This document shows, one piece after another, positions 8,139-17,941 of a stretch of 64,000 nucleotides of DNA. The translations under genes and the position numbers were made by a program. Within the stretch, counting starts at the first letter, position 1. Each line of letters opens with the position of its first letter. The notes under the pieces were generated by a model. The model did no database searches. It saw only the letters and a program-made list of their open reading frames with translations, and was not told the DNA's origin. The DNA comes from an uncultured bacterium (GTDB lineage Bacteria; Cyanobacteriota; Vampirovibrionia; Gastranaerophilales; Gastranaerophilaceae): NCBI GenBank assembly GCA_905215335.1, contig CAJMPQ010000007.1, forward strand, positions 14,672 to 78,671, read 5' to 3'.

Positions 8139-9935
8139 ATGACTTGTAATGAAAATATAAGAAACATCGCAATTATAGCACACGTTGACCATGGTAAAAC
8201 AACTCTTGTTGATTGCTTATTGAAGCAAGCAGGTGTTTTTCGTGAAAATCAACACATGGAAGAACGAGTATTAGATAGTAATGATTTAGAAAGAGAAAGA
8301 GGTATTACAATTCTTTCTAAAAACATTTCTATAGACTATAAAGGAACTAAAATCAATGTTGTTGATACTCCGGGTCACGCCGACTTTGGTGGTGAAGTTG
8401 AACGTGTTTTAGGTATGGTTGATGGAGCATTACTTATTGTTGATGCTGCAGAAGGTCCAATGCCTCAAACAAGATTCGTTTTATCAAAAGCTCTAGAGTT
8501 AGGTTTAAAAATCATTGTTGTTATTAACAAAATTGATAAACCAGCTGCAGAACCATTAACAGCTTTAGATAAAGTATTTGATTTATTTACAGAATTAACA
8601 GATAGAGAAGACTTAATTGATTTTCCTTTCATTTTTTCAAGCAGTTTAAACGGATTTGCAATAAATGATCTTGAAGATGAAAGAAAAGATATGGTTCCTC
8701 TATTAGAAAGTATTATTAAAAACATCCAACCTCCAGAAGGTGATGAAAATGAACCTTTCCAATTCAGAGCAACAACTCTAGACTATAACGAATATGTTGG
8801 AAGAATTGTTGTTGGACGTATCGCACACGGAAAAGTTTCTTCTCAAGATCAAGTTTGTGTAATACATGCTGATGGTTCACAAGAAAAAGGAAAAATAGCT
8901 AAATTATTCGGATTCAAAGACTTAGGACGTGTTGAAATAGATTCAGCTAAAGCTGGGGATATCGTTGGAATTGCTGGATTTTCAGATATTCAAATAGGTG
9001 AAACTATTTGTGATCCAAATAATCCCAAAGCTTTACCTTTAATTAAAGTTGATGAACCTACGCTACAAATGAATTTTTCAGTAAATGACAGCCCTTTTGC
9101 CGGTCAAGAAGGTAAATTTGTTACATCAAGACAGCTTAGAAAACGTCTATATAACGAATTAGAAAAAAATGTTAGTTTACGTGTTGAAGATACTGATTCT
9201 ACAGATTGTTTCAAAGTTTCTGGTCGTGGTGAATTACACTTAAGTATTCTTATTGAAACAATGAGACGTGAAGGTTTTGAATTTGCAGTATCTAAACCTG
9301 AAGTAATATTTAAAAGAATTAATGATGAATTATGTGAACCTTATGAAAATCTAATCATAGATGTACCGGAAGAATATGCAGGTAGCGCAATTGAAAGATT
9401 ATCTAACCGCAAAGCTGAAATGAAAGATATGCAAACAGCTAAAGGTAGAACAAATCTTACATTCCATATTCCTGCAAGAGGCTTAATCGGTTTTAGAAGT
9501 GAATTCATAAGAATGACAAGAGGTGAAGGCATTATGTATCACACATTCTTGCATTACAGACCTTATGCCGGAGATATCCCTCGTCAAAGAAGTGGATCTA
9601 TCATTGCTTTTGAACAAGGTGAAGCTATACCTTACGCTTTAGCTCAATTTGAAGATAGAGGTGTATTCTTCATTACTCCAAAAACAAAAGTTTATAGAGG
9701 TATGATTATTGGAGAATGTAACAGACCTCAAGACATACAAGTAAACATCTGTAAAACTAAAAAACTAACAAATATGAGAAGTTCAACAGCAGATGTTATG
9801 GTTACTTTACAAGCTCCAAAAATATTATCACTTGAAGAAGCTCTTGAATATATCGGTGATGATGAATTAGTTGAAATTACTCCGGAAAATGTTAGATTAA
9901 GAAAAGCTGATTTAACAAAGAAAGTATACAACTAA
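8139..9935 (+). CDS. typA: Ribosome-associated GTPase TypA/BipA
   Basis: This translational GTPase binds 70S ribosomes and helps large-subunit assembly and stress adaptation. The 598-residue product has all G motifs: AHVDHGKTT (G1), ERERGITI (G2), DTPGHADFGG (G3) and NKID (G4). EF-G-like domains III and V and the TypA-specific C-terminus follow, including the RGLIGFRSEF stretch. The start at 8139 (MTCNENIRNI) was chosen because it gives the usual family length and has an AGGA site 6 bases upstream. In-frame ATGs at 8076 and 8121 would add residues that do not look conserved. A terminator shared with dnaX follows. Confidence 0.95.
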   Translation: MTCNENIRNIAIIAHVDHGKTTLVDCLLKQAGVFRENQHMEERVLDSNDLERERGITILSKNISIDYKGTKINVVDTPGHADFGGEVERVLGMVDGALLIVDAAEGPMPQTRFVLSKALELGLKIIVVINKIDKPAAEPLTALDKVFDLFTELTDREDLIDFPFIFSSSLNGFAINDLEDERKDMVPLLESIIKNIQPPEGDENEPFQFRATTLDYNEYVGRIVVGRIAHGKVSSQDQVCVIHADGSQEKGKIAKLFGFKDLGRVEIDSAKAGDIVGIAGFSDIQIGETICDPNNPKALPLIKVDEPTLQMNFSVNDSPFAGQEGKFVTSRQLRKRLYNELEKNVSLRVEDTDSTDCFKVSGRGELHLSILIETMRREGFEFAVSKPEVIFKRINDELCEPYENLIIDVPEEYAGSAIERLSNRKAEMKDMQTAKGRTNLTFHIPARGLIGFRSEFIRMTRGEGIMYHTFLHYRPYAGDIPRQRSGSIIAFEQGEAIPYALAQFEDRGVFFITPKTKVYRGMIIGECNRPQDIQVNICKTKKLTNMRSSTADVMVTLQAPKILSLEEALEYIGDDELVEITPENVRLRKADLTKKVYN

Positions 9936-9960
9936 TTTTAATAAAATAAAAAACAACATT

Positions 9961-9995
9961 AAAAAAGCGAAGAGTTTTAAATTCTTCGCTTTTTT
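9961..9995. terminator. Bidirectional terminator between typA and dnaX
   Basis: A 13-bp perfect stem (9961-9973 with 9983-9995), A6 on the left and T6 on the right, serves both convergent genes. Confidence 0.9.
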
Positions 9996-10013
9996 GTATA
10001 AAACATCTAAAAT

Positions 10014-11942
10014 TTACTCAATAAATTTCCCTTCAAACAAATCCATAATCATATTTACACTATCGGAATGATAAGATGAATCTGGATTTCTAGTTGCTGA
10101 AAACTTAGTTTTTGGAATTTCAACAGTCTTCACATCAGACTCAGTTTGAATTTTATCAGAAACCTCAGGTTCAACAGCTTTTTTTACAGGAGCTTTTTGA
10201 TTTTGAGACTCTAATGATAGAGTTGCTGATTTTACCTCTTGCACAGGTTTAACAGCAGGGGCAGGCTGATCATCATCACTAGAAGATTGAGATTTTTCTG
10301 AGCGTATTGCATCATCTCCAGGAGCTGGTGCCCTCACGATAATTTTTGGAGAATTGCCTGCAAATAAGTTTCCAACAGCATCAACTATAAAATTATGTTT
10401 TGAACCATCAGGTCCAAATTGTTTTAACCAACTTGGATTTTTAATTGTAATAATAACTTCATCTGATGCAATTTTTACAGGTAAAGCTTGTTGCTTTAAT
10501 ATCGCACGAGATGGGAAGCTTGAAATATTTTCAAGAAGTTTAACCCATTGATTTTTTAAATTATTACCAGCAGCTGGTTTAGACATTGGAACTGGTTGAT
10601 TTAATACTTCATCCTCAGTTGCTTGCTCAGATTTTACTGGTTGTTCAACTTGCCTACTTGGCTTAAGCGATTGCGCTACTTCTTTAACTGATGAGCTTTG
10701 ACTTGCTGACTTTTTAACCTCTTGCTTCATTACCGGAGAAGGTGGTGTATTATAAGCAGATACATTTACCAAACGTGGAGCATCACCAGATTCTAATAAA
10801 GAAATACGTTTCTGTAGCTCTTCCAATTTTGTATTTTGAACAAGATTTGCCATATCTAAAACCGCAACATCCAACCATAATTTAGGATTAGCAGTTTGTT
10901 TTAACTCTTTAATATACAAAGCACATTTATCAATCAGAGAAACTATTTGATGAACTTCAACAGATTCAAGTTTTTCTCTTATAATACTAATTTGAGACTC
11001 ATTTAGTTGAACAACACCTGCTACAGAAGAATTTCCTACAGACTTTAATATTAAAGCATTTCTCAAGTACTCTAATAAGTTTGATAAAATTTGTGCAGGC
11101 TCGTTACCCTGATTATAAATATTATTTAGAACATCTAAAGCATCAGTTTGATTAGAAGATGCAATCGCTGCAAATAAAGAAGTTAAAGAATCAAATGATA
11201 ATCTTCCCAATAGACGATTTATATCATCTACAGAAATTGCAGAATCAGATGAATTTAAAACACTCAACTGATCTAACAAAGCAATACTATCACGCATTCC
11301 GCCCGCAGAATTTTGAGCAATATAAGCTAAAGCATCATCAGTAATATTTATAGATTCTTTATCTGAAATATAGCGTAAATGCTTGGCTATATCATCAGTT
11401 GTAATACGTTTAAAATCAAATCTTTGACAACGACTTTTTATAGTATCTAAAACTTTATGCACTTCAGTAGTTGCAAGAATAAAAATTACATTTTTAGGAG
11501 GCTCTTCAAGAGTTTTCAAAAGAGCATTGAACGCTTGATTTGTTAACATATGAACTTCGTCGATAATATAAATTTTGTATCGACTTTGTACAGGTGCTAA
11601 TGCAACTTTTTGAATAATTTCATCAGCATCATTAACAGAACGATTGCTAGCAGCATCAATTTCGATTACATCAATAGGAATAGAATTTGTAATATTTTTA
11701 CAGTTTTCACACTCATTACAAGGTGAAATTGTAGGCCCTTTTTCACAATTTAATGATTTTGCAAAAATTCTGGCTGTCGAAGTTTTACCAGTACCTCTCG
11801 GACCGGTAAACAAATATGCATGAGAAATTCTATCCATTTGAATAGCATTTGCTAAAGCTTTTTTTATATGTTCTTGACCTACAATTTGCTCAATAGTCTG
11901 TGGTCTATATTTTCTGTATAAAGGTATGTAATTTTTATTCAT
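10014..11942 (-). CDS. dnaX: DNA polymerase III subunits gamma/tau
   Basis: This is the clamp-loader ATPase of the replicative polymerase. The 642-residue product has Walker A GPRGTGKTSTARIF, a zinc-binding run of four cysteines (C...CNECENC), the Walker B box IIDEVHML and the sensor region KTLEEPP. Domain III extends to about residue 370. The rest is a long Ser/Pro/Gln/Lys-rich linker with a short folded segment near residues 470-530 (KLLENISSFPSRAILKQQ), resembling a tau C-terminal module. The start at 11942 (MNKNYIPLYRKYRP) fits the family. An upstream in-frame ATG at 11969 would overlap the promoter. No Shine-Dalgarno sequence is visible, and an extended -10 lies 9 bases upstream. Confidence 0.95.
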   Translation of the reverse strand: MNKNYIPLYRKYRPQTIEQIVGQEHIKKALANAIQMDRISHAYLFTGPRGTGKTSTARIFAKSLNCEKGPTISPCNECENCKNITNSIPIDVIEIDAASNRSVNDADEIIQKVALAPVQSRYKIYIIDEVHMLTNQAFNALLKTLEEPPKNVIFILATTEVHKVLDTIKSRCQRFDFKRITTDDIAKHLRYISDKESINITDDALAYIAQNSAGGMRDSIALLDQLSVLNSSDSAISVDDINRLLGRLSFDSLTSLFAAIASSNQTDALDVLNNIYNQGNEPAQILSNLLEYLRNALILKSVGNSSVAGVVQLNESQISIIREKLESVEVHQIVSLIDKCALYIKELKQTANPKLWLDVAVLDMANLVQNTKLEELQKRISLLESGDAPRLVNVSAYNTPPSPVMKQEVKKSASQSSSVKEVAQSLKPSRQVEQPVKSEQATEDEVLNQPVPMSKPAAGNNLKNQWVKLLENISSFPSRAILKQQALPVKIASDEVIITIKNPSWLKQFGPDGSKHNFIVDAVGNLFAGNSPKIIVRAPAPGDDAIRSEKSQSSSDDDQPAPAVKPVQEVKSATLSLESQNQKAPVKKAVEPEVSDKIQTESDVKTVEIPKTKFSATRNPDSSYHSDSVNMIMDLFEGKFIE

Positions 11943-11951
11943 GATAAAGTA

Positions 11952-11960
11952 ATTATAACA
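11952..11960 (-). promoter_or_regulatory. Extended -10 of dnaX (leaderless)
   Basis: On the minus strand TGT-TATAAT lies 9 bases before the dnaX ATG at 11942, with no ribosome-binding site between them. Confidence 0.55.
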
Positions 11961-11985
11961 AATAATCATAAAAAAAGGATAATTT

Positions 11986-12879
11986 ATGAACTTAATTAAA
12001 CCAAAGAAATTAAATTTAGGAGATACGATTTCAATTATAGCTCCAGCTGGTGGCGTAGACTTAAACAGAATAGAAATAGCAACAAAATATTTTGCAGATA
12101 AAGGCTATAAAATAAAATTAGGTTCAAATGTTAATAAAAAAAACAGATATCTCGCAGGAACGGATGAAGAAAAAATCGAAGATCTACACAATGCATTTCT
12201 TGATAAAGAAGTAAATGCGATAATTTGTGCTAGGGGGGGATACGGAGCAATAAGACTAATAAACAAGATTGACTATGATATTATAAAAAATAATCCCAAA
12301 ATATTCTGCGGTTACTCAGACATAACAGCATTATCAATTATGATTCTAAAAAATGCTGGATTAATAACTTATTCTGGGCCAATGATTCAAAGTGATTTTG
12401 CTAATGATCAACTTAATAAATATACAGAAGAGGAATTTTTTAATACTCTACAAGGCAAAACTAGAGAAATAAGACCAATAAATGGACTAAAGGTATACAG
12501 ATCTGGAAATTCCGAAGGAATTTTATTTGGAGGAAACCTTGCAACAGTCGCATCGTTATGCGGACAAGATTTTATACCTGATAAAGATTTTATCTTCTTT
12601 ACAGAAGATATCAACGAAGATGCGTATAAAATCGATAAATATTTCACTCAACTTTTAAATATAAATAAATTCAAAAATAAAGTAAAAGGTATCGTACTTG
12701 GTGATTTTACAGGAATAGATAATAAAAATTATCTTGATCAGTTCTTTGCCGAATTATCTAACAAATTGGATATCCCTATTTACTCAGGATACCCAATTTC
12801 GCACACAGAAGTAAAGGCTACAATCCCAATAGGAGCAAAAGCAAATTTAAAAGATGGTGTACTTGAAATACTAAATTAA
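11986..12879 (+). CDS. Peptidase S66 family LD-carboxypeptidase (LdcA/MccF-like)
   Basis: The product has 297 residues, typical of the S66 family. These serine peptidases trim the terminal D-Ala from murein tetrapeptides during wall recycling, or (MccF) cut microcin C. The nucleophile lies in FCGYSDITALS, the glutamate most likely in FTEDINEDAYKIDK, and the histidine in GYPISHTEVKATIPIG. The start SVIAPAGG-type motif is present as SIIAPAGGV. There is no signal peptide, so action is cytosolic and murein recycling is the likeliest role. The ribosome-binding site AAGGA sits 7 bases before ATG. The gene diverges from dnaX and ends overlapping the convergent UspA gene by 4 bases. Confidence 0.9.
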   Translation: MNLIKPKKLNLGDTISIIAPAGGVDLNRIEIATKYFADKGYKIKLGSNVNKKNRYLAGTDEEKIEDLHNAFLDKEVNAIICARGGYGAIRLINKIDYDIIKNNPKIFCGYSDITALSIMILKNAGLITYSGPMIQSDFANDQLNKYTEEEFFNTLQGKTREIRPINGLKVYRSGNSEGILFGGNLATVASLCGQDFIPDKDFIFFTEDINEDAYKIDKYFTQLLNINKFKNKVKGIVLGDFTGIDNKNYLDQFFAELSNKLDIPIYSGYPISHTEVKATIPIGAKANLKDGVLEILN

Positions 12880-13733
12880 GTTCTTACAATTAACACATCA
12901 GATTGCACATTTTCAAGAATGCGTTTACTTACTGAACCTAGGATGAATTTAGATAAATATTTTCTGTCTCTTGTTCCTGTAACAACTAAATCTATATCTT
13001 CTTTTTTTGCGTATTTAATTATCTCTTGAGCAGGAACCCCACTTAACGTTTTTTTTGAAATTACATTTAAATTCTTATCATTAAATAATTTTTCATATTG
13101 ATTTAAAAGAATATGAGATGCAGTTTCTTGTTTCTTTTCTATTTCTAGCATCCAGTTGGAATCTAAGTTTCCCTCTAAAAATAAATAATCTGGAATTTCA
13201 AAAACAGTAACCAAATAGATTTCTCTATCCGATAAATCCATCATATTTAAGCACTTTGAAATAACTTTTGTACTCAACTCAGAATTATCTACTGTAAACA
13301 AAACCTTTTTACGTTCATTTCTTTCTTTAGAAATATAAGTAGAAATTTTTGCGACAGAAGCTATTTCCTGAGAAACTGAACCTAACCATTTTTGTATGCC
13401 TTTTTTACCGTGCGAACCCAAAACAATAAAATCGTATTCTGACTTATCTAAAATATCCAAAATAGCATCAACCGTGGGACCGCACATTTTGATTTTTTTA
13501 GTAACGTTAATATTGTTTTCCTGTAAAAACTTTTCGGTATAATCTAAAATCGAATCTGCTGAATTTGTACATTGATATGCAAATTCACTATGTTCCAGTG
13601 ACACTGTATCAGGTAAAAAACTCCAATCTATAACACACATTATATCAACTTCAATATTTTCAAACCAATAAGAAAAGTTTTGTATTGAATGATAACTTAT
13701 CTTTGAGCCATCCGTACAAAATAAAATTTTCAT
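12876..13733 (-). CDS. Universal stress protein with two UspA domains
   Basis: The 285-residue product is two UspA domains in tandem (about 1-140 and 145-285). Each starts with a beta strand of the type KILFCTDGS or KVLFTVDNS and ends with a glycine-rich nucleotide-binding loop: GSHGKKGIQKWLGSVSQ in the first, GTRDRKYLSKFILGSVSK in the second. The first loop is close to the ATP-binding consensus G-x2-G-x9-G-S. The second lacks the second glycine and may not bind ATP. Such tandem proteins act in stress survival, but the exact role is unknown. AAGGAG lies about 12 bases before the ATG. The stop overlaps the end of the convergent peptidase gene, and no terminator is visible. Confidence 0.9.
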   Translation of the reverse strand: MKILFCTDGSKISYHSIQNFSYWFENIEVDIMCVIDWSFLPDTVSLEHSEFAYQCTNSADSILDYTEKFLQENNINVTKKIKMCGPTVDAILDILDKSEYDFIVLGSHGKKGIQKWLGSVSQEIASVAKISTYISKERNERKKVLFTVDNSELSTKVISKCLNMMDLSDREIYLVTVFEIPDYLFLEGNLDSNWMLEIEKKQETASHILLNQYEKLFNDKNLNVISKKTLSGVPAQEIIKYAKKEDIDLVVTGTRDRKYLSKFILGSVSKRILENVQSDVLIVRT

Positions 13734-13864
13734 AAATTTATATTCTCCTTCGCTAATAACATAAGATATGTTAAGGAAAATTACATTAGCTAGTCATATA
13801 TACATTTTTCTGATATTATAAAAGTGTAATATATTACAGTTATTTATTAGGATAAGTTATAGTA

Positions 13865-14482
13865 ATGACAGCTGAAGATAATGTAAAACTTAGAGAATAC
13901 AAAGAACTTATAGAAATCATTGCTAAGGTGGAGTATCAAAAATTTTCAAATTCTCATTTAATTGAGCTACCTGAACTTATAAATATTGGTACTCACGCTT
14001 TATATATTTTATTTAAATCAAATTCACCAGAAAAATACAATAATACTTATCTTTCAACTGCAATAAAATGGGCTATACGTAACGAAGTTAGAAGACGTTA
14101 TAAATGGTATACTCTAAAAAATAAACAAACATCTACAGAAGAAGATGATGAACATAATGAATTAGAATTTCGTGCAGAAGTCTATAAAAACATCTTATCA
14201 ATTGATGAATTACAAGAAGCTGAAGTTCCTACTCAAATCAAATCACAAGATAGAACTCCAGAAGAATCAATTGAATTTTCAGAACTAAAAGAAGGTATTT
14301 TGGAAGCAATGAAAAAATTACCTCCTAGAGAAAGAGAGCTTATTGAATACAAATTCTTCAAAGAAAAAAAACTAAGAGAAATTGCAGAAGAGTTTAATAT
14401 TTCACAATCAAGAATTTCTAGAATTATTCAAACAGGCTTAGATAGAATAAAAAAAGACTTGGCTAAACAGGGGATTATTTAG
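13865..14482 (+). CDS. Sigma-70 family RNA polymerase sigma factor
   Basis: The product has 205 residues. Residues about 20-80 resemble region 2 (ELINIGTHALYILF, then STAIKWAIRNEVRRRYKW, the -10 recognition helix). Residues about 140-200 are region 4 with a helix-turn-helix, LREIAEEFNISQSRISRII, that should contact the -35. Region 3 is short and acidic, so this is an alternative rather than housekeeping sigma, and no anti-sigma gene lies next to it. It heads a tight operon: gcvPB starts 3 bases after its stop, followed by three to four more genes. Whether it controls its own operon cannot be seen. The ribosome-binding site AGGA lies about 13 bases upstream. Confidence 0.88.
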   Translation: MTAEDNVKLREYKELIEIIAKVEYQKFSNSHLIELPELINIGTHALYILFKSNSPEKYNNTYLSTAIKWAIRNEVRRRYKWYTLKNKQTSTEEDDEHNELEFRAEVYKNILSIDELQEAEVPTQIKSQDRTPEESIEFSELKEGILEAMKKLPPRERELIEYKFFKEKKLREIAEEFNISQSRISRIIQTGLDRIKKDLAKQGII

Positions 14483-14485
14483 GAT

Positions 14486-15907
14486 ATGAAAACAATTTTT
14501 GAAAAAAGCAACGGTATTGATGGTATAAATCTTACCGATGAAACTGAAAATCTTTCTTTTTTACCTGCAAATTTATTGAGAGAAGACAATGTTGGATTAC
14601 CTCAAATCAATGAATTAGAAGTAATGAGACATTATAAAGATTTGTCAGATTTAAACTTTTGCATTGAAAAAGGTTTTTATCCACTCGGTTCTTGTACTAT
14701 GAAATACAATCCTAAAGTAAATGAATTTTTGGCATCTCTTGAAGATTTTAATATTCACCCTAATATGGATGATGATTTAGCACAAGGTTCTTTGAAATTA
14801 ATGTATGATTTGCAAAAAGCTTTGTTAGAAGTAACAGGAATGGATGCCATTACATTACAACCATCTGCAGGTGCTCATGGCGAAATGACTGGCATGATGA
14901 TTATCAAAAAATATTTTGACTCAATTGGTGAGAAAAGAACTAAAGTAATCATACCTGACTCTGCTCACGGCACAAACCCTGCAAGTGCAAAGATGGCAGG
15001 ATTTGATATAGTTGAAATAAAATCTAATAATAAAGGTCAAGTCGACATTGAAGCTCTTAAATCAGCTATTAATGAAGATATTGCAGCTATAATGATGACA
15101 AACCCAAATACATTAGGTATTTTTGAGGAAAATGTTGAAGAAATTTCAAAAATAATGCACGAAAATGGTTCACTTCTTTACTATGATGGAGCTAATTTCA
15201 ATGCAATAATGGGATACACAAACCCTAAACTAATGGGATTTGATGTTGTTCACTTGAACTTACACAAAACATTTTCTACACCTCACGGTGGCGGTGGTCC
15301 TGGAGCAGGTCCAGTTGCGGTTGTTGATAAACTAAAAGAATATTTACCAACACCTGTTATTGAATTTGATGGTAATAAATACTATAAAAATTATAATTTA
15401 AAACATACAATAGGTAGTGTAAAAGATTTCTACGGTAATTTTTCAGTATTAGTAAAAGCATATGCATATATCCTAATGATGGGTAACAAACTTAAAAACG
15501 CTTCAGCAAATGCCGTATTAAATGCTAATTACTTAAAAGAGAAATTAAAAAAATACTATGAATTACCATACGATGAACCTTGTATGCATGAGTTTGTTAT
15601 AACTGGGGAAAAACAAAAAAAAGAAAATGGGGTTTCCACATTGAATATCGCAAAAGCACTTATGGATGGAAACGCTCACCCACCAACAGTATACTTCCCT
15701 CTAATTGTCCATGAAGCAATTATGATAGAACCTACTGAATCTGAACATAAGGACAAACTTGATGAATTTATACAAACTATGATTACAATTGCAGAAGAAG
15801 CAAAAAGTAATCCAGAAAAAATATTATCTGCGCCACATACAACACCAGTAAAGAAAATAGATGAGGTATTGGCAGCTAGACACCCAGACTTGAAATACAC
15901 AGATTAG
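14486..15907 (+). CDS. gcvPB: Glycine dehydrogenase (decarboxylating) subunit 2
   Basis: This is the PLP-binding half of two-subunit P-protein, which decarboxylates glycine and passes the aminomethyl group to the lipoyl H-protein. Length is 473 residues, normal for the subunit. The N-terminus carries the conserved FYPLGSCTMKYNPK. The PLP lysine is in VVHLNLHKTFSTPHGGGGPG, and the substrate region reads PHTTPVKKIDE near the end. The partner subunit GcvPA and the T, H and L proteins are not in this window, so they must be encoded elsewhere if the system works. The ATG follows the sigma factor stop by 3 bases with an AGGA site, which implies co-translation. Confidence 0.95.
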   Translation: MKTIFEKSNGIDGINLTDETENLSFLPANLLREDNVGLPQINELEVMRHYKDLSDLNFCIEKGFYPLGSCTMKYNPKVNEFLASLEDFNIHPNMDDDLAQGSLKLMYDLQKALLEVTGMDAITLQPSAGAHGEMTGMMIIKKYFDSIGEKRTKVIIPDSAHGTNPASAKMAGFDIVEIKSNNKGQVDIEALKSAINEDIAAIMMTNPNTLGIFEENVEEISKIMHENGSLLYYDGANFNAIMGYTNPKLMGFDVVHLNLHKTFSTPHGGGGPGAGPVAVVDKLKEYLPTPVIEFDGNKYYKNYNLKHTIGSVKDFYGNFSVLVKAYAYILMMGNKLKNASANAVLNANYLKEKLKKYYELPYDEPCMHEFVITGEKQKKENGVSTLNIAKALMDGNAHPPTVYFPLIVHEAIMIEPTESEHKDKLDEFIQTMITIAEEAKSNPEKILSAPHTTPVKKIDEVLAARHPDLKYTD

Positions 15908-15918
15908 GAAATAATAAA

Positions 15919-17073
15919 ATGAGTAAAAAAGAACAAAAAAAGAAAAAAATATCATTCCCTCACATGGGAACAATAAGTATTGCTTGGTCAGCAGCATTAA
16001 GAATAATTGGTTGTGAACCATTTGTAGAACCTTATACTAGTAAAAAATCATTATCTTTAGGAACAAAACATGCTCCTGAAGCTATTTGTTTACCTTATAA
16101 ACTAATTTTAGGAAACTTCATCGAAGCAATTGAAGGTGGAACTGATTATGTTGCAATGATCACATCACCAGGATGCTGCCGCTTAGGTGAATACGGTAAG
16201 TGTATAGCAAATGCCCTACACGACTTAGGCTATGAAGCTAAATACCTAGACTTACAATTATATGATGGAATAAAAGGTATGTATAACTTCCTAAAGGAAG
16301 CTAGTGGTAAAAATAACCCACTACTATTTGGTAGAGCTATTCTTATTGCAATATTAAAAGTCTTTATGCTTGATAATTTAGAAGCTAAGCTATCATACTG
16401 CAGAGCTAGAGAAATTAACCAAGGTGACGCTGAAAAACACTATCATAAAGCTTTAAAATATATTGATAGTCAAGATACTTTGCTTGGTCTAAAAAAAGCT
16501 AAAAAACAAGTAGAAGACGAAATGAATAAAGTAGAATTAAATCTTAATAAAGATGTTTTAAATGTAGATATCACTGGTGAAATTTACGTTGTAAATGATG
16601 AATTTTCTAACCAAAATATTGAAAAAGAACTTGGTAGAATGGGTGTAGAAGTTCGTCGTAGCTTAACCGTAAGCAGCTTTTTGAAGGATGCAATTATACC
16701 TAAAATATTCAGAAAAGGTGAAACACACTTACAACGTGCAGATAGACTTGCTAAACCATATCTAATGAGAGATATTGGCGGAGATGCTCTAGAATGTGTA
16801 TCAGATGTAGCTTATGCAAATGAAAGAGGTATAGATGGTATCATACACTTAAGCCCATTCACTTGTATGCCTGAAATTATGTCTCAAAATATATTCCCAG
16901 CTATGCGTGAAGATTGTGAAATTCCAATTCTTCCACTAATTCTAGACGAACAAACTGGTAAAGCCGGATATATTACAAGAATTGAAGCTTTTGTTGACCT
17001 TATGAGAAGACGCAAAAGAAAACGTCAAATGGCTCAACAAAAACAAAACAAAGAAAAACAAGAAGTAGCATAA
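15919..17073 (+). CDS. 2-hydroxyacyl-CoA dehydratase / CoA-activase-related iron-sulfur protein
   Basis: The 384-residue product resembles the stand-alone DUF2229/HgdB-like proteins related to 2-hydroxyglutaryl-CoA dehydratase and its activase, found mainly in anaerobes. Candidate iron-sulfur cysteines appear at EAICLPYK, SPGCCRLGEYGKC and SPFTCMPEIMSQN. The segment FPHMGTISIAW near the N-terminus and GDALECVSDVAYA near residue 290 also fit that family. The physiological substrate is unknown. The C-terminal 30 residues are very basic. The gene starts 11 bases after gcvPB and is 25 bases ahead of a membrane-protein gene, so it belongs to the sigma-gcvPB operon. Confidence 0.8.
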   Translation: MSKKEQKKKKISFPHMGTISIAWSAALRIIGCEPFVEPYTSKKSLSLGTKHAPEAICLPYKLILGNFIEAIEGGTDYVAMITSPGCCRLGEYGKCIANALHDLGYEAKYLDLQLYDGIKGMYNFLKEASGKNNPLLFGRAILIAILKVFMLDNLEAKLSYCRAREINQGDAEKHYHKALKYIDSQDTLLGLKKAKKQVEDEMNKVELNLNKDVLNVDITGEIYVVNDEFSNQNIEKELGRMGVEVRRSLTVSSFLKDAIIPKIFRKGETHLQRADRLAKPYLMRDIGGDALECVSDVAYANERGIDGIIHLSPFTCMPEIMSQNIFPAMREDCEIPILPLILDEQTGKAGYITRIEAFVDLMRRRKRKRQMAQQKQNKEKQEVA

Positions 17074-17098
17074 TTCAAGTTACAATAGGTGTTTTAAT

Positions 17099-17941
17099 AT
17101 GTTTAAACTTTTCAAAAATAACTTTAAAACAACTAATGATTGTATAATATTAGCAACACCACTAATTATATTTTTATCTATATTAGGTTGGTACTTTAAT
17201 TATGCACTTGAAACTGCTGACAATATACCAAAACTAATACTTGCAGGAACAACACTACTTGTAATGGGTTGTGGGTTTTTATCTGCTTGGATGTATATGA
17301 CGAAAAAAACTCTTCAACTTGCAAATCAAGTTTTTATATTTGACAAGGATAGAGCAAGAGCCTTTCGAGAATTAATTATGTCCCTACCAAGAGGAATTGG
17401 TAAGTTATTTTTACCATTTGTTGGTATAACTATATTATTGATAGCAATTTATTCACTTGCTATAACCGGAGCGACTTTTATTATTGTAAAATTCATTGGT
17501 ACAATTGACATTAACAATTTATTTATATCAAAAGACTTACTAGTTTCTTCTCAAGAGCTATTTAATGAACTACTAGAATTACCACAGAACGAAATTATTG
17601 TAATAAATTGCTGGTACTTATTAGTAAGCGCAATAACTGCAATTATATCGTTTTTAACAATGTTTCTGGTACCTGAAATTGTATACTCAGAAAAAAATCC
17701 ATTAAAAGCTATTATCCAATCTTTAAAAAAAATTGTAATAACATTCCCAAAATCATTATTATTATTTTTATACATTTATTTTTTACTTATAACAAGTGCC
17801 ATACTTAACACAATTCTAATGTTTAATCCAATCTTATACTTTTTCGTACTTGTTATACATTATTATTTAATTATTTATATTGTTGTGTTACTATTCACAT
17901 ATTATGAACAAACATTCATTAAATCAAACAAAGAAAATTAA
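17099..17941 (+). CDS. Unrecognised polytopic membrane protein
   Basis: The product has 280 residues with about six hydrophobic segments, roughly at residues 15-35, 45-68, 105-135, 165-195, 215-240 and 245-270. Cytoplasmic loops are short and basic (TKKTLQLANQ, SLKKIVITFPK). No catalytic motif was found. The general look, paired helices with a conserved middle loop, recalls the glycerophosphoryl-diester-phosphodiesterase membrane-domain/DUF975-type proteins, but this is only an impression. A TAGGTG site lies 9 bases upstream. The last 38 bases overlap the chosen start of miaA, which suggests translational coupling. Confidence 0.75.
   Translation: MFKLFKNNFKTTNDCIILATPLIIFLSILGWYFNYALETADNIPKLILAGTTLLVMGCGFLSAWMYMTKKTLQLANQVFIFDKDRARAFRELIMSLPRGIGKLFLPFVGITILLIAIYSLAITGATFIIVKFIGTIDINNLFISKDLLVSSQELFNELLELPQNEIIVINCWYLLVSAITAIISFLTMFLVPEIVYSEKNPLKAIIQSLKKIVITFPKSLLLFLYIYFLLITSAILNTILMFNPILYFFVLVIHYYLIIYIVVLLFTYYEQTFIKSNKEN

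Noticed and set aside
10179..10185. Seven-A run in dnaX as a programmed frameshift site for gamma
   Set aside because: It is a possible slippery heptamer, and a -1 shift meets a stop at once, but it lies about 45 codons before the end, not at the end of domain III where gamma normally terminates.
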